64,000 bases of DNA from Liopterus haemorrhoidalis (lineage: Eukaryota; Arthropoda; Insecta; Coleoptera; Dytiscidae): contig OZ020616.1 of NCBI GenBank assembly GCA_963971575.1, positions 2,128,924 to 2,192,923 on the forward strand, written 5' to 3'. The notes under the pieces were generated by a model. That model saw only the letters and a program-made list of their open reading frames with translations. It ran no database searches and was not told the DNA's origin. Below, one piece after another: positions 1-13,985 of the stretch (positions within the stretch are counted from its first letter, which is position 1; every line of letters begins with the position of its first letter). A program made the translations under genes and the position numbers.

Positions 1-1720
1 ACTAAAACTCACAGGGCTGTGACATTTCGATTATTTAAAAAAAATAATAATTAAATAATCGGTTTCTTTTTTAAATAATAAATAGGGCAAAATAGGTTCT
101 CAATTTCTAGACCTCCGGTACTGTAATAAAGTTACATGGGTAGCGTGACGATTGCTGTATGAAAAAGTATTTAAAATTAATCGAGATTGACTCGAATCTC
201 ATGATTGTATATCGAAAAATTAAATGAATATCATGGCACTGAAAATTTGTATGAACTATAATTATTGGTTCCAATCACTTAAGTGGGAAATAGGGTGAGT
301 ATTTATATAAAAATCACATGGGCTGTGTGACTTTTCGTTTTACTAATATATAAACAGGTTTAATTAATGGAAAGTGAGTCGACACCTGAAATGACTGCAT
401 ATCGAAAAACCAAAAGTGGATTCGAGCCCGTAAACCTGGTTTTAGGCTACGTTGGTAATTATCTTACCATGGAGTTATAATTTGAGGTTTTAAATTTTTT
501 GAAAAAAACTAAAATTATTTTTGGAAAATTTTTTGAAATATTATTTTTGAAGCACTAAGTTAGGAGCTAAATTTAAATCTGAAAAATGACTGGTTTTGTC
601 CCTATAGAATGAAGTTTAAGTATTAGTCTATACTGAGTCGACCCCTAAGCTGATCTTTGATTAATGAAAATTATTTTCGAAAAATATTTTTGAAAAAAAA
701 AATATTATTAATTATGTTTTTGATGACTTTATGAGATTATGACAAAATTAAAACAAAAACTTTGAGAAAAATATTTTTCAAAAGAATTTTGAAAACGTTT
801 TAAAAACAAAAAACAAACTACTAAATTATTTTGATAAAAAAAATTGAAAGTAATGATATTACCTCGAACATTGTGAATTTTTTTATTTAAAAACAGAAAA
901 TAACTGGACTTATTAACTCTATGCCGTTTTTTTTTCTAAAGTAATTAGTTGACCCCAGAGCTGATACAATTTCTCAAATATTATTGAAATATTAAAAAAG
1001 TAAAAAATTTAAAAAATAACGAAAAAAAATTGGGATTTTTTTGAGAACAAATTAAAAAAAATAATAATAGTTAAAATTAACTGGTCATATATATAGTAAT
1101 TTTTAAGTATTACTCTACTACCATTAATATACAAATTTTGAAAAATAATTTAATACTGGTTATATCTCTAAATAATCATTTTTAAGTATTACTTGATGAT
1201 GCGTCAACCCCTCTGCTGATTGCATAAAATATTAAACATTATTAAAATAATAACAAAATAAAAAATAGAAAAAAACTATTTTAAAAAATAAATTTTGAAA
1301 AATAATGTAATAACTCAAAATGACTGGTCATATCTCGGTATAGTAATATTTAAGTATTACTCGACGCTGAGTCAACCCCTCTGTTGACTACACACTCTTA
1401 AATATAATTTAAATATTTTTTAAAAAAATGTAAAAAAAAAAATATTAAATAATATCGAATTAAAAAAATGAAAAAATGAATTGAAAAATTGAAAAATAAT
1501 TAAAAAAAATTATTTCTAAAAAAAACATTAAAAAATATTGATTATTAAAATTTTAAAAATGCTATTTTTAAAAAACTATTTTAAAAATAATGTTCATTCT
1601 TGAAAATACTAAAAATGTCTATATTTTATTTAAATTAGCCTGCTGAGTCGGCTCTTAGCCGATCTGCATATCAGAATAAAAATTCAATGGTCTGAATTTA
1701 AACCATTTTCTTGTGCTCTG
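1..1720. repeat. degenerate tandem repeat block, AT-rich
   Basis: No gene seen. A loosely conserved unit recurs: a phrase like 'actggtcatatct', then 'tttaagtattact', then 'gctgagtcaacccc', then a 'ctgattgcata'-like tail. Clear occurrences begin near 585, 895, 1155, 1317 and 1620, with weaker ones near 180 and 380. Spacing is irregular, roughly 160 to 310 bases, with A/T-rich filler between. The same unit returns at 3390-4620. It looks like an old, decayed satellite-like array. Confidence 0.5.
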
Positions 1721-1972
1721 TAGCCAAATCAAAACCACGAAACCACACAACTAAAAAATAAGTTAATATTAACAAAAAACTTGATTAATAAAAATAATAT
1801 TAATAATAATAATTAAGAGCTATTAGCGCATATACTAACAGCCATTATAATACTTCTAATGGCAATAAAAAAAAACTCTAAAATACGTTTCAAAAATGGT
1901 TAAAACTAATTTTAATTTACGGCTTTAGGGTTAGCCAGTTAGTGCTATATCAAAGGATATAACATTGAACCA

Positions 1973-2009
1973 TTTTTGGTGTCCTCTTTTTGAAAGAGGA
2001 CACCAAAAA
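1973..2009. repeat. perfect 17-bp hairpin with 3-nt loop
   Basis: Positions 1973-1989 and 1993-2009 are perfectly complementary around a TTG loop; the stem core is GGTGTCCTCTTT. No terminator or small-RNA context is recognised. Confidence 0.7.
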
Positions 2010-2149
2010 ATCCCCCAAAGGATTATAGTCTTACACACAAAATCACAAAAAATAAATAAAGGTATTTATTATTAATTAATTTAAAAACATCTTTCTGGTC
2101 GGAATATGTTTGACTTAACCTAAAATTTTCCATTCATTTCAAGCGCTAA

Positions 2150-2770
2150 ATAGCCTCATCCAGAAGTACCTAAAGGCAACACCTATCCCTAGGTTCGCCA
2201 ACCAATTTGGTTAGGCTCCCCTTGGAGGTCCCAGGATTACCTAAAAAGTCAACCAGGATCACCGGCAAAATATATTCATATTGGCGAAATTATCAAAAAA
2301 GGATAATTTATGTTGTTTAACGTCATCCAGCCTCTTCCATACCAAAGGATATGGCCTTGTCAGCCTTCGGTCAGACGGAAGGGCGCCGGGAACCGAGGGC
2401 GCAAATAATTTTGTACAAAGGGAATAAAAAAAAATAATTAAATTTCAACCAATTTTCTTCAATCATCAACTTAAAAATAAAACGCTTGATGAATGAATTT
2501 CCAATGAATCCATCCAAGTCAAACGTTGGAAACACTCCACCACATACTTCAAGGATCTTAAGAAAACCTCCCCTGTATCCTAAAAATACAGGAACGATAA
2601 TCCTCCCCATGGAAAATTCATACAGTCCATCCTGCCTTAGTGAGAGGCCAAACGTTTCCCAGCTATGGAGAACGGACTTCCCAAACACTCTGAAGAGGGA
2701 CGTAGGGTACCCTAGGTCCAGCCAGTAACTTCTGGAGAGTACACCAGTGGACCCATGACCCTGAGACCCA
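2150..2770. other. GC-richer island, origin unknown
   Basis: A stretch markedly richer in G+C than its surroundings. It has an open frame of about 105 codons on the - strand (2371-2688) and a shorter one on the + strand, but neither matches a family I recognise. It may be a piece of a retrotransposon long terminal repeat or untranslated region. No splice sites, poly(A) signal or repeat ends were found that would define it. Confidence 0.3.
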
Positions 2771-3389
2771 AATACAAATACAAAGAAAAATTTAATGTTC
2801 GCAAGATGACTTATATTTTTTAGAGCAAAATTTTGATAAAATTTATAAAGGTCAACCAGCGTTAGGCTACTATCGCCAGGTATAAGTTCAAATTGACAAA
2901 CATTTTACAATTACATATTGACCAGAAAAATTTAATTTTAATTAATTAATTTTATTTTTAAAGTTATGTTCCAACTTTGAGAACAATATAGGATTGTTCT
3001 GAAGTATTGTCCGGGGTTTGAGCCCTGTTTTGTGCTGTGTAAGCAAATGTGTAACCACGTACTACAATTTGTAAAAGATAAAAATATTAATAAAACCAAA
3101 AAATGATTTGAAATCCACGAGTTGACAATTTTGGCAATTTTCCAAAACGCGCCATTTCGGATTTGATCCAAATTTGAACCCAATGGACTACAAATACAGC
3201 AAAACTAAATGGAGCCGATTTTGGACTCCAAACTGTCATGAGACAGCTAAGTAAAAAAAAATGAACTCTGAATTTGGAAAACTAAATATTGAAAAATAAA
3301 TTTGGAAAAATTGGATATTTATTTTATTTAAAAAATTGCCATTTGAAGTATTTTTAGTAATAATTTATCAATGCCTAAGTGGCGTATTG

Positions 3390-4620
<1,231 letters not shown>

Positions 4621-5639
4621 TTGAAAACGATTTTTGAGAACCTATTTTCGAGAACCTAGTTTTGAAATAAGAATTTTGGACGAAAGAATTTTTGTTTTGA
4701 AAACTAATGTAAAAATAATTTATCCTGAAAATGAATTATGAAAAAAATATTTTGAAAATTTATTTTAGAATATTTTCGAAAAAAATAATTTTGAATTTAA
4801 TATTTTTGAAAGCCTATTAGAGAGCATATTTTTAAAAAGATTATTTTTAAATAAACTATTCTGAAAAGCTGTTGTTGAAAACTTTAAAATCTACTTTTTA
4901 ATACAACTTTACCTGAAATCTAATTTTGAAAAAAAGAATTACCTACTAGTCAAAAAAATATATTGAAACTATTTTGAAAAAATACGTAAATAACGTTTTT
5001 AAAACCAAGATTGAAGAAAAACTATTTTCTTTTTTTGTTTGTTTGTTGGCTTTGGCAACTTTAGCTAACTAGCCAAAAAAACTATTTTTAAAATCAAAAA
5101 TTAAACTATTTAAAAAACCTGCTTTTTAATTATTTTCTCCTGAAATAAACTCCTGAAGTATCCTAAACAAAAAACAGAATTAACACAAAATAAATCATAA
5201 AAACTAAACTTAAAACTAATTTTCAAATAACTTAAAAATTAAAACTTTCAAGCACCTGTTGAACAGGATTTAAATTTTACCAACACAAACCAATTAATTT
5301 ACTAGAAGTTGCATTTTGCAAAATCCAATAAAGAAAACTGATCCTCAACATGTCGGATTTAAAGCACCTACAGACATGTCCCATTTTCGGACCAAAAGCA
5401 GCCCAATAATATGAACAAATCTTGTAGGATTTATAAGGTTGGTAACACTACATCTGGTTATGAGTAAAAAATTCGTTCACTCGAAAAAAATACCCACTTC
5501 CAAAGAGCATTACCGGGTATTAGCACCCACATAAAATTCGACCAGTATGTAAAATAACATGTGGCTGTAATACCCAATAAAAATTGTTTTAATTTAAAAA
5601 TCTGGAAGTCTTGATTTGTTGGAAACTGCTTCTGTTGAA
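4621..5639. other. AT-rich DNA with no recognisable feature
   Basis: Dominated by A/T runs of the 'ttttgaaaa' kind. No credible coding frame, splice pattern or bounded repeat was seen. Confidence 0.5.
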
Positions 5640-6570
5640 TCTCCAGAAGACGCAACCATACCTAATTGCCTCTCCTGTGAGTGTTAGTAGGTCGAGCTGA
5701 AAGAGGAGGTGATCTTTCCTAACGGCGAACGTAATTCTTTCCGGGGAAGGCGCAAGGACAAAGGACAAAGCGAGTTACCCCCCACCCACAAAAAACCCAA
5801 ACGTGGAAAGAAATAACGTTCAACCGTATTGTATTCACACAACAGAGCTGGTTCCTCCACGTCTATAGAAGAGTCCGTGGAGGGCTCTATTGTAAGCCAT
5901 CGCCGCCCGATCCGATGCACATGGAAAGGGCTTGGGCTCCACCGGAGGAATCGCGAGGGCAACGAACAACCTAGAGGAAAGAGGATGCTTGCCCAGAACA
6001 AACTTGTGCCCGCATTAAAGGGAATCCGAGTTTGCACAAGTATCAAGGTAACCTGAAATGTTTACTTCTGACCTCAGGAATTTTAAACTAATATTAAAAC
6101 AACAAAAAATGGCGTGAGTGTTTAAAACAACTCACTAAAAGAAATAATAGTGAAGTTTATTGTAACTTCAAGAGTTAAATTTTTTGAAGGCGGGTTCCTT
6201 CACTCGGTCGATCAGTTTATCTATCGAAAGATTCTTTACCGACCGGCTTCCAAAAGTTAACTTTTACTGAATTTATTATTTTACGAGCGCTACCCATCCG
6301 TTGGGTAGTTGGCCCCGTGATCAGGCGGTGTCAAACATCCCTTACCCTTGGCTATGCCTTGGGGGGAAACGTCAGATCGTCCCGACCAGTAAAAAGACTC
6401 TACCAAAAGAAACAAAACTCATTCGTGACATCTTTGGTCACCTTCAGTCAACTAGTATCTCTCGTCTCCCTCGGCTAGGCCGTTAAGGTAGGGAAAAACT
6501 CGGAAGAGACTTGGTCAACCGGCACCTACAATCCCTGAGACAGAAATAAACCATGTGTATCATGAAAAGC
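5640..6570. other. GC-richer island, possible retroelement remnant
   Basis: About 900 bases of balanced composition inside AT-rich DNA. Several open frames of 60 to 120 codons overlap on both strands (5684-6046 on -, 5829-6056 and 6301-6486 on +), but none shows a known motif. An LTR or untranslated leader of an old retroelement is possible. No paired LTR, primer-binding site or polypurine tract was found in the window. Confidence 0.3.
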
Positions 6571-7336
6571 GCAGTGTATTTAGTGTTGTGTGTGTTTTGG
6601 TGAGATTTAACTACCAACTGAATAACCAAAAAGTTACCAGTTGTTAGAACTCACCAGTCCTCTGAATTATCTGTCAGAATCAACTAGAATCTTTCTAGAT
6701 AAAATTCCAAATCTAAATCGACCCTAGTTAATAACAACAGACGCATCAAAGGGGGTGTAGTACCTGTAGTTTATTTTTTGCAAAACCCAACAGAAACATA
6801 CGCAGATGATCTGTGAGTGCCACAAGAAATAAACACACTTTCACACAAAGGTACCATGTGTGGAAGGATATTTAATTGGTCTACAAGCAAACCTTGCAGC
6901 ATACAAAACAGACACACGATTGTTAGTTTGATTTATTCATCTCTAACATACCTTTACTTCGGCTGATGTACAATTTGATAAACTTTTTTAGGGTGACAAA
7001 GAAACAAATTCACCCTAAAAATGATTACAGACTGTACAGACAGAATCAACTTGGATATAAGAGGCTTTTGATATTTGATAAAAGTATTACTTTCCCCCCG
7101 TTTCTCACGGAGGAAAAATATTTCAACATTTAAAATTTATTTACCTACCTAAACTAAAATTTCTTTATATTTCTTTCAATTTGTGTTAAATTTTCTTTAT
7201 TAAACATGCATTACTTTACTTTTTTCAATCAAAAAATCAAAAATCATGCATTTTATCAATAAAAAAATCATTTATTTCTTTCTTAATCATTGCTGTTTTG
7301 AAAATTTGTAGGTCCTAAGCGACCTGTGTGTGGTAC
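6571..7336. other. no recognisable feature
   Basis: AT-rich sequence without a supported gene or bounded repeat. Confidence 0.4.
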
Positions 7337-7760
7337 AAAGGGGTAGTTTTAAGGGGCAGCACTAGCTAGCCCCCCAAAACAATAAATACGCCCCCAAAGT
7401 ACGCGTGTGCTTGTACCTAAGTACTGTTTGTGTTTGTGTTACCAGGGACGTGCCCTAGATGGCAGCACTAGCTAACCAAACAGGGCACAAATTGGCTGTC
7501 CTCATGGTAAGCGTGTGTGATTTTATTTCTTAATATTATCATGCACATTTTTATATGTATGTGTATTTGTCTGTGTGTACGAGTGTGTGTTACTCGGAGT
7601 ATGCCCTAAGGCGTAGCACTAGCTTCCCCCCCAGGACAATTAAAGACCACTCCGAAGTAAGCGTGTGGGAATTTAATTTTGCTTTAGTTGGGGTGTGTTT
7701 TAAGCGGTAGCTTTAAGCTTCCCACCCAAGACACGATACAGGCTACCCCAAGGAAAAGCG
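7337..7760. repeat. four tandem hairpin units with differing stems
   Basis: Four successive units (about 7337-7405, 7441-7513, 7590-7662, 7685-7765) share a loop phrase resembling 'ggcagcactagct' and, in three of the four, a trailing 'gcgtgtg'. Each unit is closed by its own inverted repeat and the stems differ between units: GTAC...GTAC with GGGG/CCCC, ACCA...TGGT, TTACTCGGAGT against ACTCCGAAGTAA, and TTGGGGT against ACCCCAA. Units 1 and 2 also have an inner stem (GGGGC/GCCCC and GTGCCC/GGGCAC). Conserved loops with different but self-consistent stems suggest selection for structure. Function is unknown. Confidence 0.6.
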
Positions 7761-8185
7761 AAATTCAAATTTAAAAACTCAAAAATATTAAAAAAAAAGT
7801 TTTTTAATTGATTTTAATTTAAATACAAAAATGAATTATCTTAAAAGTGTGTCTATAAATTTGACAATAAAAGAGTCTCTACAAGTTCTAAAGGAGAATC
7901 TAAAAATTGAAATCTAAATTTAACTAAATTTGACTAATTAAAAATTTGACTAAAAATTTGAAGCTTAAGATACTACTCAAAAAAATTATCTCAAAACATT
8001 GACTCAAAAATCAAAAATCGGTCTAAAAAACTAATTATAAAATATTGACTTAAAAGTTTAACTATTTAAATTGACTCTAAAAATTTCCTAACACATAAGA
8101 AAACAATTTAAAAAATTTGTGTGTGTGTGTATGCATTTATATAAAAAAGGTACAAAAAAAATATTTCTCTTAAAAAAACTGATTC

Positions 8186-8223
8186 TAAAATATTGACTTT
8201 AGGTCAATAAAGTCAATATTTTA
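8186..8223. repeat. perfect 16-bp hairpin with 6-nt loop
   Basis: Positions 8186-8201 pair fully with 8208-8223 (core TATTGACTTTA). It lies in AT-rich non-coding DNA. Confidence 0.7.
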
Positions 8224-8762
8224 CGTGATGACCTGAAAATAAAAAACTGCTCAAATTCGAGCCGACAATATTAAAAAATATTGTCCCTTATCTGTTTCTT
8301 TCTTAAATCTAGCATGCAAAATTACTGTGTGCCTTTTTAGTGTGTCATGAAAATGCCTCATATATATCCAGTCAGCCTTAGTAAATTAATGTCCAGTTCA
8401 AATAAGAATGCAGTAGTTAACGCTGCAAAACGAAAACGATTTACAGCAAATACTATATATATAAAATGAATTATTTGAAAATTTAAATAAATAATACGAT
8501 AACAATTAGGTTATCGACACAAATTCCATACAAAGGATATTTTGAATTTGAAATATTAATTTTTAAAAATTATATAAAATATTTAAAAATGGTTTGAAAC
8601 CCCAAACAGAATCATTATTTCACCAGAATTAATGTCTGTAATAAATAATGTAACGATTATTTTGACAAGTTTTGTTAATTGCAAGAGATGATGCATTCTT
8701 AATTGAAATAAACTACAGAAACATTTCTACTTAACGGTTTTACACGACTGTTTTAGATCTCC

Positions 8763-8932
8763 GATGTCCTTTTGGATCTGGTCCCGTTTCGTCCTCGTCC
8801 TGGTTGGTTCTGATGTCCTTTTGGATCTGGTCCCGTTTCGTCCTCGTCCTGGTTGGTTCCTTATCCTGCTTGGCTCCTGTCCTAATTGGTTCCTTATTCC
8901 AGTTGGTCCTTATCCAAGTCCTTTGGGATCTA
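8763..8932. repeat. minisatellite, 49-bp direct repeat and decayed sub-repeats
   Basis: A 49-base unit beginning 'gatgtccttttggatctg' occurs at 8763 and 8812 almost without change. It is followed by shorter 'ctggttggttcctta' sub-repeats to about 8932. Confidence 0.85.
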
Positions 8933-9085
8933 CAAATAATTAAAATTTATTAAAAATAAATAAATAAAAATAATAGGTTCCAAACGCCTAGTAGCGGCGT
9001 ATAAGGGGCAGAGAAGGTAAGCTCTCAGTTTCTAGACCGTCGGCCATAGATATGAAAGCCAAATAAAAAAATTAATTGTAAAACT

Positions 9086-9266
9086 ATAGTCAGTTTTTTT
9101 GGTTTAAGCGGAACTAGATTATGAATTCTAGTAATTTTTACCGTTTAAGTGAGGCTTTTGATCATTTTGTTTAGCAAAAGCCCTCTTTAAACCTAAAAAG
9201 ACGAACTCATGACAACTTAAAAAAATAAAAATTCCAGCTAGTTCTGCTTAAACGTTTTGGAATAAC
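9086..9266. mobile_element. diverged TIR MITE (same family as 24480-24886)
   Basis: The ends carry inverted 'gtttaagcggaactag' and 'ctagttctgcttaaac'. These match the better preserved element at 24480-24886. It is short and non-coding. Confidence 0.55.
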
Positions 9267-9280
9267 CTATATAATAAAAA

Positions 9281-9831
9281 AAAAATCAGCTGTGGCCACC
9301 ACAGGACCGACCGCCATCATAAAGTACTTATATAAATTACATTCTAGCAGCAGAGTAGAAATAACTTGACCTAATATTTTCTAACAGAGATATTATTTAT
9401 CATGACCATGGAAACGTTACATATAAATATGAAAAAATTGACTTTTTTTTTTTTTCGAAAAATTTTACAGAAATTATTCGAAATATTTCGTTTTATCAAA
9501 AAACGTCTCAAATAAAAGTTATTAGTTATTGCTTTTATAGCAACTTTTGTTTAATAAATTTTTTCGAGATATTTTTCTGCTGTGAAATATTCGCAAAAAT
9601 CTTAAAATCGACACGAGTAACCGAATTTGCTCTACACGTGTACACAGACAGACAGACAGACGGACGGACGGACAGAGAGACAGACAGAAGGACGGACAGA
9701 CAGACATCATGCTAAAAATAGTCAAAACGTTATGTAGGGACCTCAATTCGTGGAGATCCATCGAAATCTCAAAACATCAAAATTGGTATGATCACAATAC
9801 CTCCCTTATATATGTCGGCGGTCGGTAAAAA
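9281..9831 (-). mobile_element. HINE/DINE-1-like element, family H2
   Basis: Read on the - strand it starts TTTTTACCGACCGCCGAC (subterminal repeat). It then has a GTCY microsatellite (9651-9707) and ends GGCGGTCGGTCCTGTGG, with the CTGTGGTGGCCACAG hairpin followed by a T-run. That order is the layout known for Helentron-associated interspersed elements. The open frame at 9522-9761 is an artefact of the microsatellite. Confidence 0.6.
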
Positions 9832-9991
9832 TTGATGTGAATTTTCACAAATTGAAAGTTGAGTCCAAATTACCGAGCTGATCCTGTAATGTACCGCGTA
9901 ACGTAATGCTCTGTTGAAATGTTTGTCGCGAACGAATTGCAAACTTCCTCTGGGTGAGGTGACGTACGTCAGTGTGTCCAATAAACTGTAA

Positions 9992-10235
9992 GGCGTGGTC
10001 TTTCCACCTTGAGGTGAACCTCTAGCCGACCGTCTGACAGTTGAGGTTATGTGACACTTTCTGTGCTGAACAGATGTCATCCCGTTTCTCAATACAAATT
10101 TATCTGACGGATAATGAGACTGACGTATTGAATTCACAGATTGGTAATAACATTTATGCAGCAGATGAAGTTCCAGATAACCTTATCTGTCAGACAGTTA
10201 CCTAGAGGTTTACCTGAAGGTGGAGAGACCGGGCC
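9992..10235. mobile_element. foldback MITE, PIF/Harbinger-like
   Basis: Long terminal inverted repeats (about 90 bases) start GGCGTGGTCTTTCCACCTT and end in GACCGGGCC. It is a diverged copy of the element at 16123-16381, whose TTA target duplication points to PIF/Harbinger. Confidence 0.65.
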
Positions 10236-12417
10236 TCAATAAATTATTATTTTGAAATTATCTTACCGAAGACTGCTGGTCCATCCAGGTCAATCGTAGG
10301 TCTCCACAGCTCCCAATCAGTGTCGTGTAGCATTTTTGAGTACTAGTGCCTTCAGGAGATACCTAAAAAATAAAAATAAATTACAAAATTTTGTCAGCTT
10401 GAACTTACAATTTGATTTAAAAAATGTCTTATAAAAAAATGTATAAAAAATTAATTTGAAAATGCATACTAAAAATTTGAGTTCAGAAAAACCGATTTTA
10501 ATGTAAAATAAAAACCTTAAATATTTCAAAAATTACATACTACAAAACATTTTAGATTAAAAAACTGCCTAAAAATTAACAACAAAAATTTTAATTCAAA
10601 ATATTGACCCGATAATTATGTTAAATTCGAGTTTCAAAAATTACTATTATGTCTCATTTTGTAATACGTAACTAACAGGGAAAGTATTCATTTTTTATGT
10701 TGTATATTGGCAAAACATTTATAATATTATCATAGTATTGGTTCACACGGATACGCCAAAGTCTATTTACACCACAACAGTCACCAAAGTAACCAGATCT
10801 AGTTTCGTATTGCAAAATGAGACAGATTATATATTAATAAATAAAAAAAAAAAAACACTCACCATAAGCACAATAACTCCTAGCAACCCTCCACCAACCC
10901 ACTTCTTAGAAGTCCAATCTAAATTTTTCAAATTGAACACCAAGTCCGAAGTTTATCAACGAACCAGCTTAAATCTAAAAAAAATAAATAAAATAAAATT
11001 CCAAAAATCCAAACTCAATTTTTTTTTACAAAAATCGATCTATTGCGGAAATATTGCGCTTCTAAAATTATTAACAAAAATATACATTTTAAAAATACTA
11101 TTTAAGTCCGACTCACATATATCTTAACCGCAATCGAGCGTTCATTTGCTGACATTAGACCTAACACCACTATCAACAATAAATTTTTTAACAAATTCAA
11201 ACACTAGCCCAACTGTTACAAATTTTTCCGGCTTCAGACCGATCACTAGCGGATAAAATTCCAAGCTACCGGTCAACATAGTATATTATTCTAAAAATAC
11301 AGATAAAATATAAAATATTATGCAACTATATCAATCCCGTATTAAATTTATTAGTTAAATACATTTAATTAAAAATCACTATTTAGTACGATCTTGTTAA
11401 AAATTGTCAAGTCTGATCAAGATAACAAATATACAACTCATTAAAAACTAATTAATACCCGAAAATATTTTAATCCCTTATAAATTTATTCAAGGTGAAT
11501 ATTATATAACTAAAATTGCGTATTAAAAATACAATACGTAAAAATTATTGAAAAAATGCATAAAAATACTTATTTTTTTTTAAATATAAGTAATTCCTAC
11601 CTTTCCCAAATTTTTTGGTAGCAACCACAGGATGCAGGATGCAGGATAACTGTAAATGTTCTTTTAGGAATTCCAGACATTCTTTTGGCATTTTCCAAAC
11701 ATCCAGGCACTAAATTTTATTTTGTTTCAAATAAAAACTTTATAAATCAATTATTAAAAATTTTTAAAACGTTCTGGAACGTATCTTGTTTATCACAAAT
11801 TTTTAAAAAATATAATTTGTTATATTATTCTTTTAAACTTTTAAAAAATTATTTAATTTTGTTTTAAAACTATTAATTTCGTTGTTTAAACAATTTAATT
11901 AACTTAAAAATATTTTTTTAATACTTTTTTAAAGTATTACAAAAATCGGACATTACGTTAAAGAGAGGCGACTAGTACTGGCTTGAATACGGATTAAGTT
12001 ATCGGGCTATCAGCGCTATCGGACTGGCGCAGTAATCTTGCCCAAATTGAATGGCTTAAGATCGCGTTTTATATTTGTGAAATGTGATTTTTTAAAAAAA
12101 CTGAATAAATAAAAAAAAAGTTAATTTATTAATAAGAAATAGTGAAGATTATAATACACAGCAAAATATTTATAAGTGTAAAAGTTTATTCTCAGATTGT
12201 TTAAAATTTGAGTGTTAAAATTTTCATTTAAGAAAAGTAAAAAGTTTACTATTTTTAACCAAATCACCGTGTAAATCTTCATTTATTTATTTTAGTGTTA
12301 TTTTTATGTAATATTACTTTTTCAGTATTCAAATTAACACTACTTTAACACTATTTATTTTCTAACACTGTAATTTAACCAGTATGTAAGTGTAAACTAA
12401 ATTTAACCGAAAAAAAC
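10236..12417. other. AT-rich DNA, no recognised gene
   Basis: A 129-codon open frame at 10738-11127 is lysine/threonine-rich in a low-complexity way and resembles no known domain. No other feature was seen. Confidence 0.4.
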
Positions 12418-12461
12418 GACGGTATAAGGGTTTTTTGGTTATACCTACAAAACCCTAAAAA
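12418..12461 (-). mobile_element. HINE family H1, 5' end fragment
   Basis: Ends in the family's 'cctacaaaaccct' terminus preceded by 'ggtataagggttttttggt'. Only about 44 bases are present. Confidence 0.6.
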
Positions 12462-12635
12462 GAAGTGTAAATAATTAACAGTACATTTCATATATAGTGT
12501 AGCACTATTGTATATTGTACTATATTGTAATGTCTGTATATGGAAAATACAAATATAATATAATACACGAAAAGCGATAGACTTCATTGTACATTTTTAA
12601 AGTACATTTAAATAAAAAGTACTAAAAGTACATTT

Positions 12636-13110
12636 TTAGGATTTTGTAGGTATGACAACCAAAAACCCTTGTAACGTCACTCATGTGTCTGTCTGTAGAA
12701 TAAAAATTGTAGCCAAACGGCTTAACAGAGAAAGTTGAAATTTGGTATGCTTGTACAAGTCTTTGACCCGCATATAGGAAAAATACTGAGAGTTCAAAAA
12801 AACACATCCCGAGATAAATATAAACAATTACGTATTTTAAAAAAAATATATATTTTTAAAAAATTTTAGTCGTATGCCAAAGGAAACCTATTGATGCGTA
12901 GATCAACAAAATTAATTTTTTTTGAAAAATCCAATCATTTTATGTGATTTTTGCCAAAAATATGTCAAAATACTTTTGTCCCGTACCATATCTTAGAGGG
13001 GTTGATCTTCAAATCTGAAAAAAATCTCCGTAATGAACATTGACGGGAACCGGAATCGTGCAACAGGAATTTTTGATCAGGTTAGTTTTTGATGAATATT
13101 TTCGTTATTA
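12636..13110 (+). mobile_element. HINE family H1, 5' half
   Basis: Begins TTTTTAGGATTTTGTAGGTA and continues through 'tgtagccaaacggct', 'tgacccgcatataggaaaaa' and the 'ggaatttttgatcag' block seen in the complete copies. The 3' half is missing. Together with 12418-12461 it forms two opposed 5' ends. Confidence 0.65.
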
Positions 13111-13742
13111 AAAAATATAGGCTGATTTTCTTAAAGGTGAAATTTAATGTATTAGACTGAATTTTTTAAAGAAAAAAGTTTTTTATTTTTCATATTCATA
13201 TTTACTAATTTGTATGTAACACCTGTATAATGATTCAAATTCGATTTTTATTAATATGTATATTGGCTTGTCCTAATTTTATATACTTACTTTTTCATTT
13301 AAAATCGTTTCATTAAAATTTTATTATTTATAAAAATGTATTGATAATGAGGTTCTGTAATTCAAAACAAGTGCGCATGTCTAAATCATTGTTTACATTG
13401 TTTACGTTGTTTATATTGTTTACTAGAGTTTTTGTGTTTACTTTACATCAATTGTTTACACGTCAACAATGAGGTAACTTACATCATGTAACTTACGCGC
13501 CCATCACTGCAAAAAAGTAATTGTTCGATATTGTTTTTGAACTCCTCAAACTCGGACTGCGCCCCAATTTTGGTGCATTTCTGGTGGATTCTTACGCTCT
13601 GTTTAGTACATTGAAAGTATCTATTGTCAACTGACAATAACTGAAGCGCCTCTAGTGAGATTTTGAGAAACTGACGGTTGTAGGATAGTCGAGTTTGTTT
13701 ACTGTTGTTTTCATAGCAAGTTTTTAAAAAAAATCTTTAAAA

Positions 13743-13985
13743 TTGCAAGAAAAAATTAAATGCAACCTGAATTGTTGTGTTTATCTTTGCAGTGTAAAAG
13801 TAGGTCGTGATAGAGACCTAAGTTTTCATCGTGTTCCGAAACGTGGCAAAAAAAACGTGTTTCTGAATTTACGTGGTGGTGCACGTGTAGTTATGGATAG
13901 AAGACAAGCATGGGAATATGTTTTTAGAAGTGGATAGACAGTTAAAGACCATTTTAGAGTGTGTTCCCGTGTGTTTCAATAAATA
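13743..13985 (+). pseudogene. THAP-type zinc finger remnant
   Basis: The translated stretch holds CCVYLC, then DRDLSFHRVPKRGKK, then RRQAWEYVF, a stop, and RVCSRVF. Order and spacing match a THAP domain (C-x2-4-C, the FHR.P loop, a conserved W, then C-x2-H), but the last zinc ligand is lost and a stop interrupts the frame. It ends about 250 bases upstream of the INTS7 start codon. A second THAP pseudogene lies at 30530-30835. Confidence 0.5.

Noticed and set aside
2371..2688. 105-codon frame on the - strand
   Set aside because: No recognisable domain, splice context or repeat-gene similarity; kept only as part of a GC-richer island.
10738..11127. 129-codon frame rich in Lys, Thr and Ile
   Set aside because: Low-complexity composition and no conserved motif; likely chance in AT-rich DNA.
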